64,000 bases of DNA, taken from positions 1,550,001 through 1,614,000 of the forward strand of contig OZ220216.1 in NCBI GenBank assembly GCA_964291505.2, read 5' to 3'. A program made the position numbers and the translations under genes. Numbering within the stretch: position 1 is the stretch's first letter; each line of letters opens with the position of its first letter. This document shows, in pieces, positions 1 to 9,088 of this stretch. The stretch is from Kistimonas sp964291505. Lineage in GTDB: Bacteria > Pseudomonadota > Gammaproteobacteria > Pseudomonadales > Endozoicomonadaceae. The notes beneath the pieces are model-generated. The model was not told where the DNA came from. It did not search any database and saw nothing but the letters and a program-made list of their open reading frames with translations.

Positions 1-628
1 TTGGGATGTGGAGCGACAGTCCTTCACCGATCAGCGATACGCCCACCAGAATCAGAAAGCTGAGTGCCAGCATTTTCAGGGTGGGATGTTTATCGACAAA
101 CTCACCAATGGGCTTGGCGGCAAACAGCATGACCAGTACGGCAATGACAATCGCAATGACCATAACCGGCACATGATCCGCCATGCCTACCGCGGTGATG
201 ACGGAGTCGAGAGAGAATACGATGTCCAAAATCGCGATTTGAACCAGTACCATCATAAAGCCCGATAGTGCAGTTTGTACGACATTACTGCTGTCATGCT
301 CCATGGCGCTGTGAATTTCATGGGTGCTTTTGGCCAATAGGAATAGCCCGCCACCAATGAGAATCAGGTCTCTGCCGGATATCTCCTGGTCAAGAATGCT
401 GAAGAGAGGGTTTGTCAGTCGCATTACCCAAGCGATGGATAGTAACAAAAGTACCCGTGTACACATAGCGAGTATTAGGCCAATGGTTCGGGCTTTTTGT
501 CGTTGATGTTCGGGGAGTCGGCCAGCAAGTATGCTGATGAAGATGATGTTGTCGATACCAAGCACAATTTCAAGGGCAACAAGCGTGATCAGTGAAATCC
601 ACGCTTGTGGGTCTGCCAACCATTCCAT
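1..628 (-). CDS. TerC family integral membrane protein, 3' end beyond window
   Basis: Read on the minus strand this frame is open from the ATG at 628 to the window edge, giving about 209 residues. The protein starts MEWLADPQAWISLITLVALE and continues with the acidic membrane motif LGIDNIIF, a second one, LDIVFSLDSVITAVGM, and several hydrophobic segments. The paired membrane Asp motifs (GIDN and SLDS) are the hallmark of the TerC/YkoY family, tied in various bacteria to tellurite resistance, manganese export or metal loading of secreted proteins. A Shine-Dalgarno-like TAGGAAAA sits just upstream of the start. The C-terminal part is missing only because the window ends. The exact substrate cannot be told from this fragment. 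Confidence 0.85.
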   Translation of the reverse strand, partial: MEWLADPQAWISLITLVALEIVLGIDNIIFISILAGRLPEHQRQKARTIGLILAMCTRVLLLLSIAWVMRLTNPLFSILDQEISGRDLILIGGGLFLLAKSTHEIHSAMEHDSSNVVQTALSGFMMVLVQIAILDIVFSLDSVITAVGMADHVPVMVIAIVIAVLVMLFAAKPIGEFVDKHPTLKMLALSFLILVGVSLIGEGLSLHIP

Positions 629-741
629 GGGGTTTTCCTATTGCTCAAATTGCCTGTGTTATATCGGCTTAATGTAGCAGGAAAGAGTGTGCTCGACGTA
701 TAAAGCGTGATGAAGTTGTCAGTAGATGGCAGGAAAAGCAA

Positions 742-765
742 AGCGCCACATAACGATGTGGCGCT
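742..765 (-). terminator. Rho-independent terminator of gltA
   Basis: A perfect 10-bp stem (AGCGCCACAT / ATGTGGCGCT) with a 4-nt loop lies 30 bases past the gltA stop. On the minus strand it is followed by the T-rich tail TTGCTTTTCC. Confidence 0.8.
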
Positions 766-794
766 ACTTGTTAGTCTTAAAAACGAGAGAGGTG

Positions 795-2084
795 TTAGCG
801 CTTATCGACAGGAGGATAATCACGTGCTGCCGGACCGGTATAGAGCTGACGTGGTCGTCCAATGCGATAGGCACCGCTGATCATCTCATGCCAGTGGGCG
901 ATCCAGCCAGGGGTACGGCCGATAGCGAAGATAACCGTGAACATCTCTGTAGGAATGCCCAATGCCTTCAGAATAATGCCGGAATAGAAATCGACATTGG
1001 GATAGAGCTTCTTACTGATGAAGTATTCATCTTCAAGTGCAATCTTTTCCAGGCGCTTGGCGATCTTGAACATTGGGTCGTCACCCAGTCCCAGTTCGTT
1101 CAACACTTCATCGCAGGTCTCTTTCATTACTTTGGCGCGAGGGTCGAAGTTCTTGTAAACCCTGTGACCGAAGCCCATCAGGCGGAAAGGATCGTCTTTG
1201 TCTTTGGCTTTGGCGATGAACTGATCAATATTCTTTTCATCACCGATCTCATCGAGCATTTTCAGTACAGCTTCGTTGGCACCGCCGTGAGCTGGGCCCC
1301 ACAGGGCTGCAATACCCGCAGCAATACAGGCAAACGGATTGGCGCCGCTGGAGCCTGCCAAACGAACGGTTGACGTGGACGCATTCTGTTCATGGTCAGC
1401 ATGTAACAGAAATATGCGGTCCATAGCGCGAGCCAGTACAGGGCTTACATGATATTCCTCGCACGGGGTCGCGAACATCATGTGAAGGAAGTTGCCGCCA
1501 TAACCGAGATCGTTCCTCGGATACGTGAAGGGCTGGCCAATGGAGAATTTATAGGCCATGGCCGCTAACGTCGGCATTTTGGAAACCAGACGATACGCTG
1601 TGATTTCACGGTGGCGTTCGTTCGTGATGTCCAGGTAGTCGTGGTAGAAGGAAGCCAGTGCGCCGACAAGGCCGCACATGATGGCCATCGGATGGGCATC
1701 ACGGCGGAAACCTTTCAGTAGTTCAACCATTTGTTCGTGAACCATGGTGTGGCGCAGGATGGTTGTGCTGAAGGTCTCTTTACTTTTGGCGTCTGGTAAC
1801 TCTCCGTAAAGGAGGAGATAGCAAACTTCAAGAAAATCGGAATGTTCTGCGAGTTGTTCTATCGGATAGCCACGATGGAGCAAAACACCTTTTTCACCGT
1901 CGATGTAGGTGATTTTGGATTCGCAGGATGCGGTGGATACAAAGCCCGGGTCATAGGTAAAGTAACCATTGCTGGTCAGTCCCCGGACATCAATAACATC
2001 TGGTCCTGCAGTTCCGCTAAGAACGGGTAACTCCAGAGAGAGATCAGAACCTTCAATGGTCAGCCGCGCAAGCTTCTCAGCCAT
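795..2084 (-). CDS. gltA: Citrate synthase, type II (hexameric, NADH-sensitive class)
   Basis: Condenses oxaloacetate with acetyl-CoA to citrate, the entry step of the TCA cycle, in the cytoplasm. The 429-residue product matches the usual 427-residue Gram-negative enzyme. It shows the active-site stretches WGPAHGGANEAVL (catalytic His) and MGFGHRVYKNFDPRA (His with catalytic Asp further on). An in-frame ATG at 2099 exists, but a strong AGGAGG stands four bases before the ATG at 2084 (MAEKLARL), and starting there gives the family length, so 2084 is chosen. The gene is divergent from the sdhCDAB-sucAB-lpdA-sucCD cluster, the order known in Pseudomonas. It has a good sigma70 promoter at 2192-2219 and its own terminator. 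Confidence 0.97.
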   Translation of the reverse strand: MAEKLARLTIEGSDLSLELPVLSGTAGPDVIDVRGLTSNGYFTYDPGFVSTASCESKITYIDGEKGVLLHRGYPIEQLAEHSDFLEVCYLLLYGELPDAKSKETFSTTILRHTMVHEQMVELLKGFRRDAHPMAIMCGLVGALASFYHDYLDITNERHREITAYRLVSKMPTLAAMAYKFSIGQPFTYPRNDLGYGGNFLHMMFATPCEEYHVSPVLARAMDRIFLLHADHEQNASTSTVRLAGSSGANPFACIAAGIAALWGPAHGGANEAVLKMLDEIGDEKNIDQFIAKAKDKDDPFRLMGFGHRVYKNFDPRAKVMKETCDEVLNELGLGDDPMFKIAKRLEKIALEDEYFISKKLYPNVDFYSGIILKALGIPTEMFTVIFAIGRTPGWIAHWHEMISGAYRIGRPRQLYTGPAARDYPPVDKR

Positions 2085-2191
2085 CTGGCCTCCTATCATG
2101 CTGTTCTTGGCTATTGTTTATAGAGAACCCTTGCCGTTTTGTCTCAATGATGATCACACCGATCAGGGTTCATTATTGTGAAGTCGGCTCA

Positions 2192-2219
2192 ACTATAGAG
2201 ACATAAAAGTTTTTGTCAA
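2192..2219 (-). promoter_or_regulatory. Sigma70 promoter for gltA
   Basis: On the minus strand TTGACA (2214-2219) and TATAGT (2192-2197) are separated by 16 bases: a perfect -35 and a five-of-six -10. The predicted start near 2185 leaves a leader of about 100 nt. Confidence 0.75.
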
Positions 2220-2391
2220 ACGCTGGCGTCAATAGAGAATATACTTAAATAAATGTTTGTGGTGTGCTGATTTTTACGCATAAATAGCGCACCGCGATTG
2301 GGCGTTTCGGTGTGTGCGTGACTTGTTGTGGTGCAGGTATTTTTGCCTTTGATAACCTAGGGTTATGGTCAGTATGCAAGGGGCTAAGTCG

Positions 2392-2420
2392 TTGTAATTA
2401 AAAACCGAGATGTCTATACT
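2392..2420 (+). promoter_or_regulatory. Candidate sigma70 promoter for sdhCDAB
   Basis: TTGTAA (2392-2397) and TATACT (2415-2420) with a 17-base spacer, about 130 bases upstream of sdhC. Inferred from consensus match only. Confidence 0.5.
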
Positions 2421-2549
2421 GCGAGGCCGTAAGCCTTGGGTAGTCGGTACTTAGGTGTGGGATGCTGGCAAGTGACTGCCCTCTTCAGATCACGCACTAA
2501 AATCCAGCAAAAAAAATGTCCTTGGCGGACCAGTTAAGGTAGATCACTC

Positions 2550-2924
2550 GTGAATAGCAAAAGACCAGTCAACCTCGATATAACTACTATAAGGTTGCCG
2601 TTGCCAGCCTATACCTCAATTCTTCATCGTATCTCGGGTGTCATCCTGTTTGTAGGCATCGCCTTTCTTCTATATGGGCTTGATTTATCACTTGGCTCAA
2701 AGGAAGGCTTTGAGCAGCTGAAAGAATGCCTGCAAAGCCCGGTGGCCAAATTTATCGCTTGGGGACTGTTGTCGGCGTTGGCCTACCATTTGGTGGCAGG
2801 TGTGAAGCACCTTTTCATGGATATCGGCATTGGTGAAGGTAAGGCTTCTGGTGTGGTGGGCGCCAAGCTGACCATTGCGGTTTCTGCCGCTCTGATTGTT
2901 CTTGCGGGGGTGTGGGTATGGTAA
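2550..2924 (+). CDS. sdhC: Succinate dehydrogenase cytochrome b556 subunit
   Basis: Membrane anchor subunit of complex II, holding heme b and part of the quinone site. The 124 residues contain three hydrophobic segments. RPVNLDITTIRLPLPAYTSILHRISG at the N-terminus includes Ser23 and Arg27, which correspond to the quinone-site Ser and Arg of E. coli SdhC, and AYHLVAGVKHL carries His80, the expected axial heme ligand. Translation starts at GTG with AAGGT about ten bases upstream. It is the first gene of sdhCDAB and overlaps sdhD by seven bases. Confidence 0.95.
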   Translation: MNSKRPVNLDITTIRLPLPAYTSILHRISGVILFVGIAFLLYGLDLSLGSKEGFEQLKECLQSPVAKFIAWGLLSALAYHLVAGVKHLFMDIGIGEGKASGVVGAKLTIAVSAALIVLAGVWVW

Positions 2925-3286
2925 CCAATATTACAAATCTGTCTCGGAGTGGATTGTACGATTGGATGGTGCAGCGTGTTACCGCCATTGTGCTGGCTGC
3001 CTATTTCGTGTTCTTGACGATTTATCTCGTGGTTAATCCTGGTCTGGGTTTTGAGCAGTGGAGTGGGCTTTTTCAGCAGACCTGGATGCGGGTGTTTACC
3101 ATGATGGCGCTGCTGGCGCTGGGTGCGCATGCCTGGGTGGGTATGTGGACGATTTCGACGGACTATTTGACAGAAAAAGCGCTGGGTAACAAGGCGTTGC
3201 CTGTCAGGTTCTCTTTTCAGGCGATTTGCGGTGTTGCGATGTTCAGCTATGTGGTCTGGGGCATCCAGATCTTGTGGGGGCTATGA
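2918..3286 (+). CDS. sdhD: Succinate dehydrogenase hydrophobic membrane anchor subunit
   Basis: Second membrane anchor of complex II, 122 residues with three membrane segments. The region FTMMALLALGAHAWVGMWTI carries His71, and TDYL supplies Asp82-Tyr83, matching in position the conserved His71, Asp82 and Tyr83 of E. coli SdhD. The ATG at 2918 is chosen over an in-frame GTG at 2912 because a run of Gs at 2906-2910 is well spaced as a ribosome site and the resulting start MVTN resembles the family. ATGGTAA couples its start to the sdhC stop. Confidence 0.95.
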   Translation: MVTNITNLSRSGLYDWMVQRVTAIVLAAYFVFLTIYLVVNPGLGFEQWSGLFQQTWMRVFTMMALLALGAHAWVGMWTISTDYLTEKALGNKALPVRFSFQAICGVAMFSYVVWGIQILWGL

Positions 3287-3289
3287 TTT

Positions 3290-5062
3290 ATGACCGGAAT
3301 ACGAACTCTGTCTTTTGATGCCATTGTGGTCGGTGGCGGCGGTGCTGGCCTGCGTGCGGCACTTCAGTTGACTGAATCAGGATTGAGAACCGCCTGTGTC
3401 ACCAAGGTGTTCCCCACTCGTTCACATACTGTTTCTGCTCAGGGTGGTATAACCTGCGCGATTGCCAGCTCTGATCCTAATGATGACTGGCGTTGGCATA
3501 TGTATGACACCGTCAAGGGGTCAGACTATATTGGCGATCAGGATGCCATTGAGTATATGTGCTCTGTTGGTCCGCAGGCCGTTTTTGAGTTGGAGCACAT
3601 GGGGCTGCCATTCTCTCGCACAGAAACCGGTCGTATTTACCAGCGTCCTTTTGGGGGGCAGTCCAAGGATTTTGGTAAAGGTGGGCAGGCTGCAAGAACC
3701 TGTGCTGCTGCAGACCGTACCGGTCATGCCCTGTTGCATACTTTGTATCAGGCCAATCTCAAGGGTGGCACCACGTTCTTTAACGAATGGTATGCCGTTG
3801 ATCTTGTGAAGAATCAGCGAGGTCAGGTTGTTGGTGTTGTTGCTATTTGTATTGAAACGGGTGAAACCGTCTATATCAAAGCCAAGGCGACAGTACTTGC
3901 TACCGGTGGTGCTGGTCGTATCTATCAGTCCACCACGAATGCGCTGATTAATACTGGTGATGGTGTTGGTATGGCACTGCGTGCAGGATTCCCTGTTCAG
4001 GATATGGAAATGTGGCAATTCCATCCCACCGGTATTCATGGCGCAGGTACGCTGGTCACGGAAGGGTGTCGTGGTGAAGGCGGCTACCTGATTAACAGTG
4101 AGGGTGAGCGCTTCATGGAGCGCTACGCACCTAATGCCAAGGATCTTGCGGGTCGTGATGTGGTAGCTCGTTCCATGGTTATCGAGATTCTTGAAGGGCG
4201 CGGTTGTGGTCCCAATAAGGATCATGTACTTCTCAAGCTGGATCACCTGGGTGAGGAAACTTTGAATCTCAGGTTGCCTGGTATTTGTGAGCTTTCACGC
4301 ACATTTGCGCATGTCGATCCCGTCAAGGCGCCGATTCCTGTTGTTCCCACGTGTCACTATATGATGGGTGGTTTGCCAACCAATATTGGTGGGCAGGCGC
4401 TCACGCAAACAGTCGATGGCCAAGATGTCGTTGTTGATGGGCTGTATGCGTGTGGTGAGGCTGCTTGTGTATCTGTTCATGGCGCTAACCGCCTGGGTGG
4501 AAACTCGCTGCTGGATCTGGTGGTCTTCGGTCGTGCTGCTGGCTTGCAGATTGAGCAAAGTCTGAAAGAAGGCTTTGACAGTATGGATGCCAGTGATACA
4601 GATCTGGATCAGGCGATGGCGCGTTTGAATCGTTTAAATGCCAGTACTGCCGGCGAAAGTGTCGCGGCGGTACGTAAAGATCTACAGAATACCATGCAGC
4701 TTTATTTCGGGGTGTTCCGCGAAGGTGAAAGCATGCAAAAAGGTTTGGGGCTGCTGGATGAGATTGGTCAGCGACTCCAGAATCTGCATCTTGAAGATAA
4801 GAGTCAGGCTTTCAATACGGCACGTATTGAGGCGCTTGAGCTTGAAAACCTCTATGAGGTCGCTTATGCAACGGCTGTTGCAGCGGAAGAGCGGAAGGAG
4901 TCTCGCGGAGCGCATGCTCGAAACGATTTCCAGGAGCGCGATGATGATAACTGGCTCAAGCATTCCATTTATTTCCCTGCCGATAAGCGAATTGGCAAGC
5001 GGGATGTGAACTTCGCTCCGAAAACCATGGAGCCGTTCCCGCCGAAAATTCGTACATACTAA
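3290..5062 (+). CDS. sdhA: Succinate dehydrogenase flavoprotein subunit
   Basis: Oxidises succinate to fumarate on covalently bound FAD on the cytoplasmic face of complex II. The 590-residue length is right for the family. Residues 13-20 form the dinucleotide fold glycines (VVGGGGAG). FPTRSHTVSAQGGI carries His46, the expected FAD attachment residue. HPTGIHGAGTLVTEGCRGEG and VPTCHYMMGGLPTN hold the substrate-binding and catalytic residues. It begins three bases after sdhD and precedes sdhB by 17 bases in one operon. Confidence 0.98.
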   Translation: MTGIRTLSFDAIVVGGGGAGLRAALQLTESGLRTACVTKVFPTRSHTVSAQGGITCAIASSDPNDDWRWHMYDTVKGSDYIGDQDAIEYMCSVGPQAVFELEHMGLPFSRTETGRIYQRPFGGQSKDFGKGGQAARTCAAADRTGHALLHTLYQANLKGGTTFFNEWYAVDLVKNQRGQVVGVVAICIETGETVYIKAKATVLATGGAGRIYQSTTNALINTGDGVGMALRAGFPVQDMEMWQFHPTGIHGAGTLVTEGCRGEGGYLINSEGERFMERYAPNAKDLAGRDVVARSMVIEILEGRGCGPNKDHVLLKLDHLGEETLNLRLPGICELSRTFAHVDPVKAPIPVVPTCHYMMGGLPTNIGGQALTQTVDGQDVVVDGLYACGEAACVSVHGANRLGGNSLLDLVVFGRAAGLQIEQSLKEGFDSMDASDTDLDQAMARLNRLNASTAGESVAAVRKDLQNTMQLYFGVFREGESMQKGLGLLDEIGQRLQNLHLEDKSQAFNTARIEALELENLYEVAYATAVAAEERKESRGAHARNDFQERDDDNWLKHSIYFPADKRIGKRDVNFAPKTMEPFPPKIRTY

Positions 5063-5079
5063 GGTGATGGGGGAATATT

Positions 5080-5790
5080 ATGACGCTGAATGTAAGTGTG
5101 TATCGCTATAATCCGGAGACGGATAATGCGCCTTATATGCAGGATTTCAAGCTTGAAGTTCCTGAAGGTAAGGATTTGATGGTGCTTGATGTCCTGAATC
5201 TGCTGAAAGAGCAAGATTCGGGCTTGTCTTATCGACGTTCGTGCCGAGAGGGGGTCTGTGGCTCGGATGGAATGAATATCAGTGGAACGAATGGGCTAGC
5301 GTGTGTAACGCCGTTGTCCAAAGCTGTCCGAAAAGGGAAGTTGGTGTTAAGGCCGCTTCCCGGTTTACCGGTGATTCGCGATTTGGTCGTAGATATGAGT
5401 CTTTTCTACAAGCAGTATGAGAAGATGAAGCCCTATCTGATTAATGATACGTCGCCGCCTGCCATCGAGCGGCTTCAATCGCCTGAAGAGCGTAGTAAGC
5501 TGGATGGTCTGTATGAGTGCATTCTATGTGCATGTTGCTCGACGTCTTGCCCTTCATTCTGGTGGAATCCTGACAAGTTTGTCGGTCCGGCTGGATTGCT
5601 TCAGGCGTATCGATTCCTTGCTGATAGTCGTGATACGGCAACTCAGGAGCGTCTGTCGGCATTGGATGATCCGTTCAGCGTCTTCCGCTGCAGGGGGATT
5701 ATGAATTGTGTCAGCGTTTGTCCAAAAGGGTTGAACCCAACAAGGGCCATTGGTCATATCAGGGATATGCTGCTGAGGAGTGGCACCTGA
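5080..5790 (+). CDS. sdhB: Succinate dehydrogenase iron-sulfur subunit
   Basis: Carries electrons from the FAD of SdhA to quinone through three clusters. In the 236-residue protein the N-terminal ferredoxin-type [2Fe-2S] site is SCREGVCGSDG with Cys55, Cys60, Asp63 and Cys75, matching the E. coli pattern including the Asp. The C-terminal [4Fe-4S] and [3Fe-4S] ligands are in CILCACCSTSCPSFWW and CRGIMNCVSVCPKGLNP. It is the last gene of sdhCDAB, followed by a stem-loop and then by an apparent separate promoter for sucA. Confidence 0.98.
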   Translation: MTLNVSVYRYNPETDNAPYMQDFKLEVPEGKDLMVLDVLNLLKEQDSGLSYRRSCREGVCGSDGMNISGTNGLACVTPLSKAVRKGKLVLRPLPGLPVIRDLVVDMSLFYKQYEKMKPYLINDTSPPAIERLQSPEERSKLDGLYECILCACCSTSCPSFWWNPDKFVGPAGLLQAYRFLADSRDTATQERLSALDDPFSVFRCRGIMNCVSVCPKGLNPTRAIGHIRDMLLRSGT

Positions 5791-5794
5791 GTCA

Positions 5795-5815
5795 AGGGCT
5801 CCTGTTAGGAGCCCT
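5795..5815 (+). terminator. Stem-loop after sdhB, weak terminator or attenuator
   Basis: Perfect 9-bp stem AGGGCTCCT / AGGAGCCCT with a 3-base loop starting five bases past the sdhB stop. No T-tract follows (GTCAAATAAT), so it may protect the mRNA end or terminate only partly. Confidence 0.5.
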
Positions 5816-5874
5816 GTCAAATAATAGGCGCTGAGAGACGACCAGTCTGATTGTTGTATTTTGTAAATGATCAG

Positions 5875-5903
5875 TTATCACCAACTTTAATAACATCTAT
5901 AAT
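5875..5903 (+). promoter_or_regulatory. Candidate promoter for the sucAB operon
   Basis: TTATCA (5875-5880), 17-base spacer, perfect TATAAT (5898-5903). It would start transcription near 5910, giving a leader of about 300 nt ahead of sucA. Confidence 0.6.
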
Positions 5904-6207
5904 TAGTTCGTGGATTCGTACAGTTCGGATTGTTATATTTATCCGGCTGAATTTTGTCTGGATAATCGCTCAAAAAAGCGTCTATCCAAGGGGCTGTCTT
6001 AATGTCAGGTGTTCCTTTCCGTTGTTGTGACGGAAGGATCGTTTTGTCAGCCAGTAACGGTTTTAACCAGCAGGGGCGGCCGGGTGACACCCGGACTATC
6101 TGTGGGGAACAGCAGCTTAAGCAAATTATTACCCGAGGCTTTCACTGCGCTAGTACTCTCCGGTTTCGACATCAGATAGTGACCCAATTGAGTGGGGTTA
6201 CAGGATA
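5904..6207 (+). promoter_or_regulatory. Long sucA leader, possible structured RNA
   Basis: About 300 bases lie between the predicted -10 box and the sucA start, with no convincing gene. A perfect palindrome CCGGGTGACACCCGG sits at 6080-6094, flanked by G-rich stretches. Conserved leader RNAs upstream of sucA (the sucA-II motif) have, as I recall, been described in Pseudomonadales, and this leader is in the right place to be one. I could not fold it or match it to a model. Confidence 0.35.
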
Positions 6208-9048
6208 ATGCAAGAAGGTGTGATGCAGCGGATGTGGGGCACAGCTCATATATCCGGGGGAAACGCTGCATACGTAGAGGAACTGTACGAAAGTTATCTC
6301 CGCGATCCCAATACTGTGCCGGAGGAATGGCGCGATTATTTTTCGCGGCTACCTCAGGTTGCTGATTCCCAGAGTGCTGATGTCCCTCATTCTGCCATAC
6401 GCGATAATTTCCTTCTCTTAGCCCGCAATAAATCCCGTCAGCAGCCGGTTGGGGCGGGTGCTGTCAGCAGTGAACATGAAAAGAAGCAGGTTCTGGTTTT
6501 ACGTCTGATTAGTGCCTATCGGGTGCGTGGCCATCAAAATGCCACTATTGACCCTTTGGGGATTATGGGGCGAGAAGTCGTGCCAGATCTTGCACTTGAG
6601 CATCACGGCTTGAGTGAAGCAGATCTGAATACCGATTTTCAAACGGGTTCTCTGTTTATTGGTAAAGAAGAAGCCTCGCTGGGTGAGATTGTTCAACTTT
6701 TGCAACGGACTTATTGTGGCAGCATTGGCGCTGAGTTCATGCATATTGTTGATACGCAGCAGCGTCGGTGGTTCCAGCAGCGCCTGGAAAGTGTGCAGTC
6801 CAGTCCTGCTATTGGGGTCGATGCCAAACACCATTTGCTGGAGCGGTTAACGGCTGCAGAAGGGTTGGAAAAATACCTTGGTACCAAATATCCAGGAACC
6901 AAACGTTTTGGCCTTGAAGGTGGCGAATCACTGATACCTATGCTGGATGAGTTGATTCAACGAGCAGGAACGTATGGGGCACGTGAAATTGTGCTCGGTA
7001 TGGCGCATCGTGGTCGTCTGAATGTACTGGTCAATATCCTTGGGAAAAATCCTTCAGAACTGTTTGAAGAGTTTGAAGGGAAAAAAATAGCCGAGAATGG
7101 ATCAGGTGATGTTAAGTATCACCAAGGGTTCTCTTCCAATGTTATGACTCCCGGTGGTGAGGTTCATCTTGCTCTTGCATTTAATCCATCACACCTGGAA
7201 ATAGTAAGCCCTGTTGTTGAAGGTTCTGTTCGGGCGAGGCAGGATCGCAGAAGTGATGCCAAGCGACATTCCGTTGTTCCGATTTCACTGCATGGTGACG
7301 CTGCCTTCGCAGGGCAGGGTGTTGTCATGGAAACCTTTCAGCTGTCCCAGACTCGGGCATATGGCACAGGTGGAACGGTTCATATTATTGTGAATAATCA
7401 GGTTGGTTTCACCACGAGCCGGCGTGACGATGCACGTTCCACAGAGTATTGTACTGACGTTGCAAAAATAGTGGGTGCGCCCATTTTGCATGTGAATGGT
7501 GATGATCCTGAAGCGGTGGTGTTTGCCACGAAGCTGGCCATGGATTATCGCATGGAGTTTAAGCAGGACATCGTCATCGATCTGGTCTGTTACCGTCGTC
7601 GTGGGCATAACGAGGCTGATGAACCCTCCGGTACGCAGCCGATGATGTACCAGAAAATCAAGGAACAAAAAACGACGCGTACCCTCTATGCAGAGAATTT
7701 GCTCGCTCAGAATGTCTTGACAGAAGTGCAGGATAAAAAGCTGGTCGATGACTATCGGAATGCACTTGAGAGCGGTTTGCATGTCGCTAAGAGCCTGGTA
7801 AAAGAACCCAATAAAGAACTTTATGTTGATTGGGCTCCCTATCTGGGGCATGAGTGGACCGCGAGACATGATACCCGTGTTGCACTTGGCATTCTTCAGG
7901 AATTGGGCCAGCAAGTGTGTGATACACCGGAAGGTTTTGTCGCCCAGAGACAGGTAGGTAAGATTCTTGATGACCGCAGGAAGATGGCTGCCGGTGCACT
8001 ACCTATCAACTGGGGTATGGCTGAGACATTGGCCTATGGCAGCCTGCTCAAAGAAGGGCATGCAATTCGAATTACCGGTCAGGATGTAGGTCGTGGCACC
8101 TTTTCCCACCGTCATGCGGTATTACATAATCAGAAAGATGGTTCTACCTGGGTACCGCTTGCTCATTTAGCCGAAGGGCAGCCCCAGCTCCAGATTTATG
8201 ACTCAGTGCTGTCCGAAGAGGCTGTTTTAGCCTTTGAGTATGGCTACGCTACGACTATGCCCAATGCGTTGGTGATTTGGGAGGCGCAGTTTGGTGATTT
8301 TGCCAATGGCGCACAGGTTGTGATTGACCAGTTTATTGCCAGTGGAGAGCATAAGTGGGGTCGTTTATGCGGCCTGACGATGTTGTTGCCGCATGGTTAT
8401 GAAGGGCAAGGGCCAGAGCACTCATCTGCCCGACTTGAGCGTTTCCTTCAGCTTTGTGCGGAACATAATATTCAGGTATGTGTGCCTACAACACCTGCCC
8501 AGGTTTTCCATATGTTACGCAGACAGGTGCTGAGGCCCTTGCGTAAACCACTCGTTGGTTTTACGCCGAAAAGTCTGCTGCGTCATAAGTTGGCCATATC
8601 TTCACTCGAAGAACTGGCTGATGGGTCATTCCAGACGTTGATTCCTGAGATTGATGCGCATGAAAAAGCTGCAGTCACACGACTCGTCATGTGCAGTGGC
8701 AAGGTCTATTACGATTTACTTGAGAAGCGTCGAGCGGAATCACTGGATCACGTCGCCATCATTCGGATTGAGCAACTCTATCCATTCCCTCAGGAAGACC
8801 TGGATGAGCTTATTGCTAATTATCCTAACCTGACCTCCATTGCCTGGTGTCAGGAAGAACCTATGAACCAGGGCGCCTGGTATTGCAGTCAGCACCATAT
8901 GCACCGTGCCATTGCTCAGCACGGCAATAAGCAGTTGCAACTGCAGTATGCTGGGCGTGAAGCATCCGCGGCACCGGCTTGCGGCTACATGTCCATTCAT
9001 GTAGAGCAGCAGCAGAAACTGGTAGCGGATGCACTGGGCCTCAATTGA
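6208..9048 (+). CDS. sucA: 2-oxoglutarate dehydrogenase E1 component
   Basis: Thiamine-diphosphate enzyme that decarboxylates 2-oxoglutarate and passes the succinyl group to the E2 lipoyl arm. The 946 residues match the family (about 930-945). The N-terminal E2-binding stretch begins MQEGVMQRMWGTAHISGGNA, close to the Pseudomonas form, which supports the ATG at 6208 although a second ATG at 6223 has a better-spaced AAGG. The ThDP and active-site regions IVLGMAHRGRLNVLVN, LHGDAAFAGQGVVMETFQLS and VHIIVNNQVGFTTS are present, as is the C-terminal pyrimidine-binding half with HEWTARH and GQDVGRGTFSHRH. It leads sucA-sucB-lpdA. Confidence 0.97.
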   Translation: MQEGVMQRMWGTAHISGGNAAYVEELYESYLRDPNTVPEEWRDYFSRLPQVADSQSADVPHSAIRDNFLLLARNKSRQQPVGAGAVSSEHEKKQVLVLRLISAYRVRGHQNATIDPLGIMGREVVPDLALEHHGLSEADLNTDFQTGSLFIGKEEASLGEIVQLLQRTYCGSIGAEFMHIVDTQQRRWFQQRLESVQSSPAIGVDAKHHLLERLTAAEGLEKYLGTKYPGTKRFGLEGGESLIPMLDELIQRAGTYGAREIVLGMAHRGRLNVLVNILGKNPSELFEEFEGKKIAENGSGDVKYHQGFSSNVMTPGGEVHLALAFNPSHLEIVSPVVEGSVRARQDRRSDAKRHSVVPISLHGDAAFAGQGVVMETFQLSQTRAYGTGGTVHIIVNNQVGFTTSRRDDARSTEYCTDVAKIVGAPILHVNGDDPEAVVFATKLAMDYRMEFKQDIVIDLVCYRRRGHNEADEPSGTQPMMYQKIKEQKTTRTLYAENLLAQNVLTEVQDKKLVDDYRNALESGLHVAKSLVKEPNKELYVDWAPYLGHEWTARHDTRVALGILQELGQQVCDTPEGFVAQRQVGKILDDRRKMAAGALPINWGMAETLAYGSLLKEGHAIRITGQDVGRGTFSHRHAVLHNQKDGSTWVPLAHLAEGQPQLQIYDSVLSEEAVLAFEYGYATTMPNALVIWEAQFGDFANGAQVVIDQFIASGEHKWGRLCGLTMLLPHGYEGQGPEHSSARLERFLQLCAEHNIQVCVPTTPAQVFHMLRRQVLRPLRKPLVGFTPKSLLRHKLAISSLEELADGSFQTLIPEIDAHEKAAVTRLVMCSGKVYYDLLEKRRAESLDHVAIIRIEQLYPFPQEDLDELIANYPNLTSIAWCQEEPMNQGAWYCSQHHMHRAIAQHGNKQLQLQYAGREASAAPACGYMSIHVEQQQKLVADALGLN

Positions 9049-9088
9049 AGCAGTACTGAAACAGAATCGCTCAAGGAACTAAATCGAC

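Larger units (their letters stand above)
2085..2549. other. Divergent regulatory region between gltA and sdhC
   Basis: 465 bases without a gene. It holds the gltA promoter (2192-2219, minus strand), a candidate sdhC promoter (2392-2420, plus strand) and leaders of about 100 and 120 nt. A short palindrome-like AACCTAGGGTT lies near 2354. I could not assign an ArcA, CRP or Fur site with confidence. Confidence 0.6.

Noticed and set aside
3521..4246. Minus-strand open frame (241 codons) inside sdhA
   Set aside because: Shadow of the conserved sdhA sequence.
6002..6208. Short open frame (68 codons) in the sucA leader
   Set aside because: No ribosome site, no recognisable protein, composition like the surrounding leader; more likely untranslated.
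7285..7914. Minus-strand open frame (209 codons) inside sucA
   Set aside because: Shadow of sucA, no ribosome site or family.
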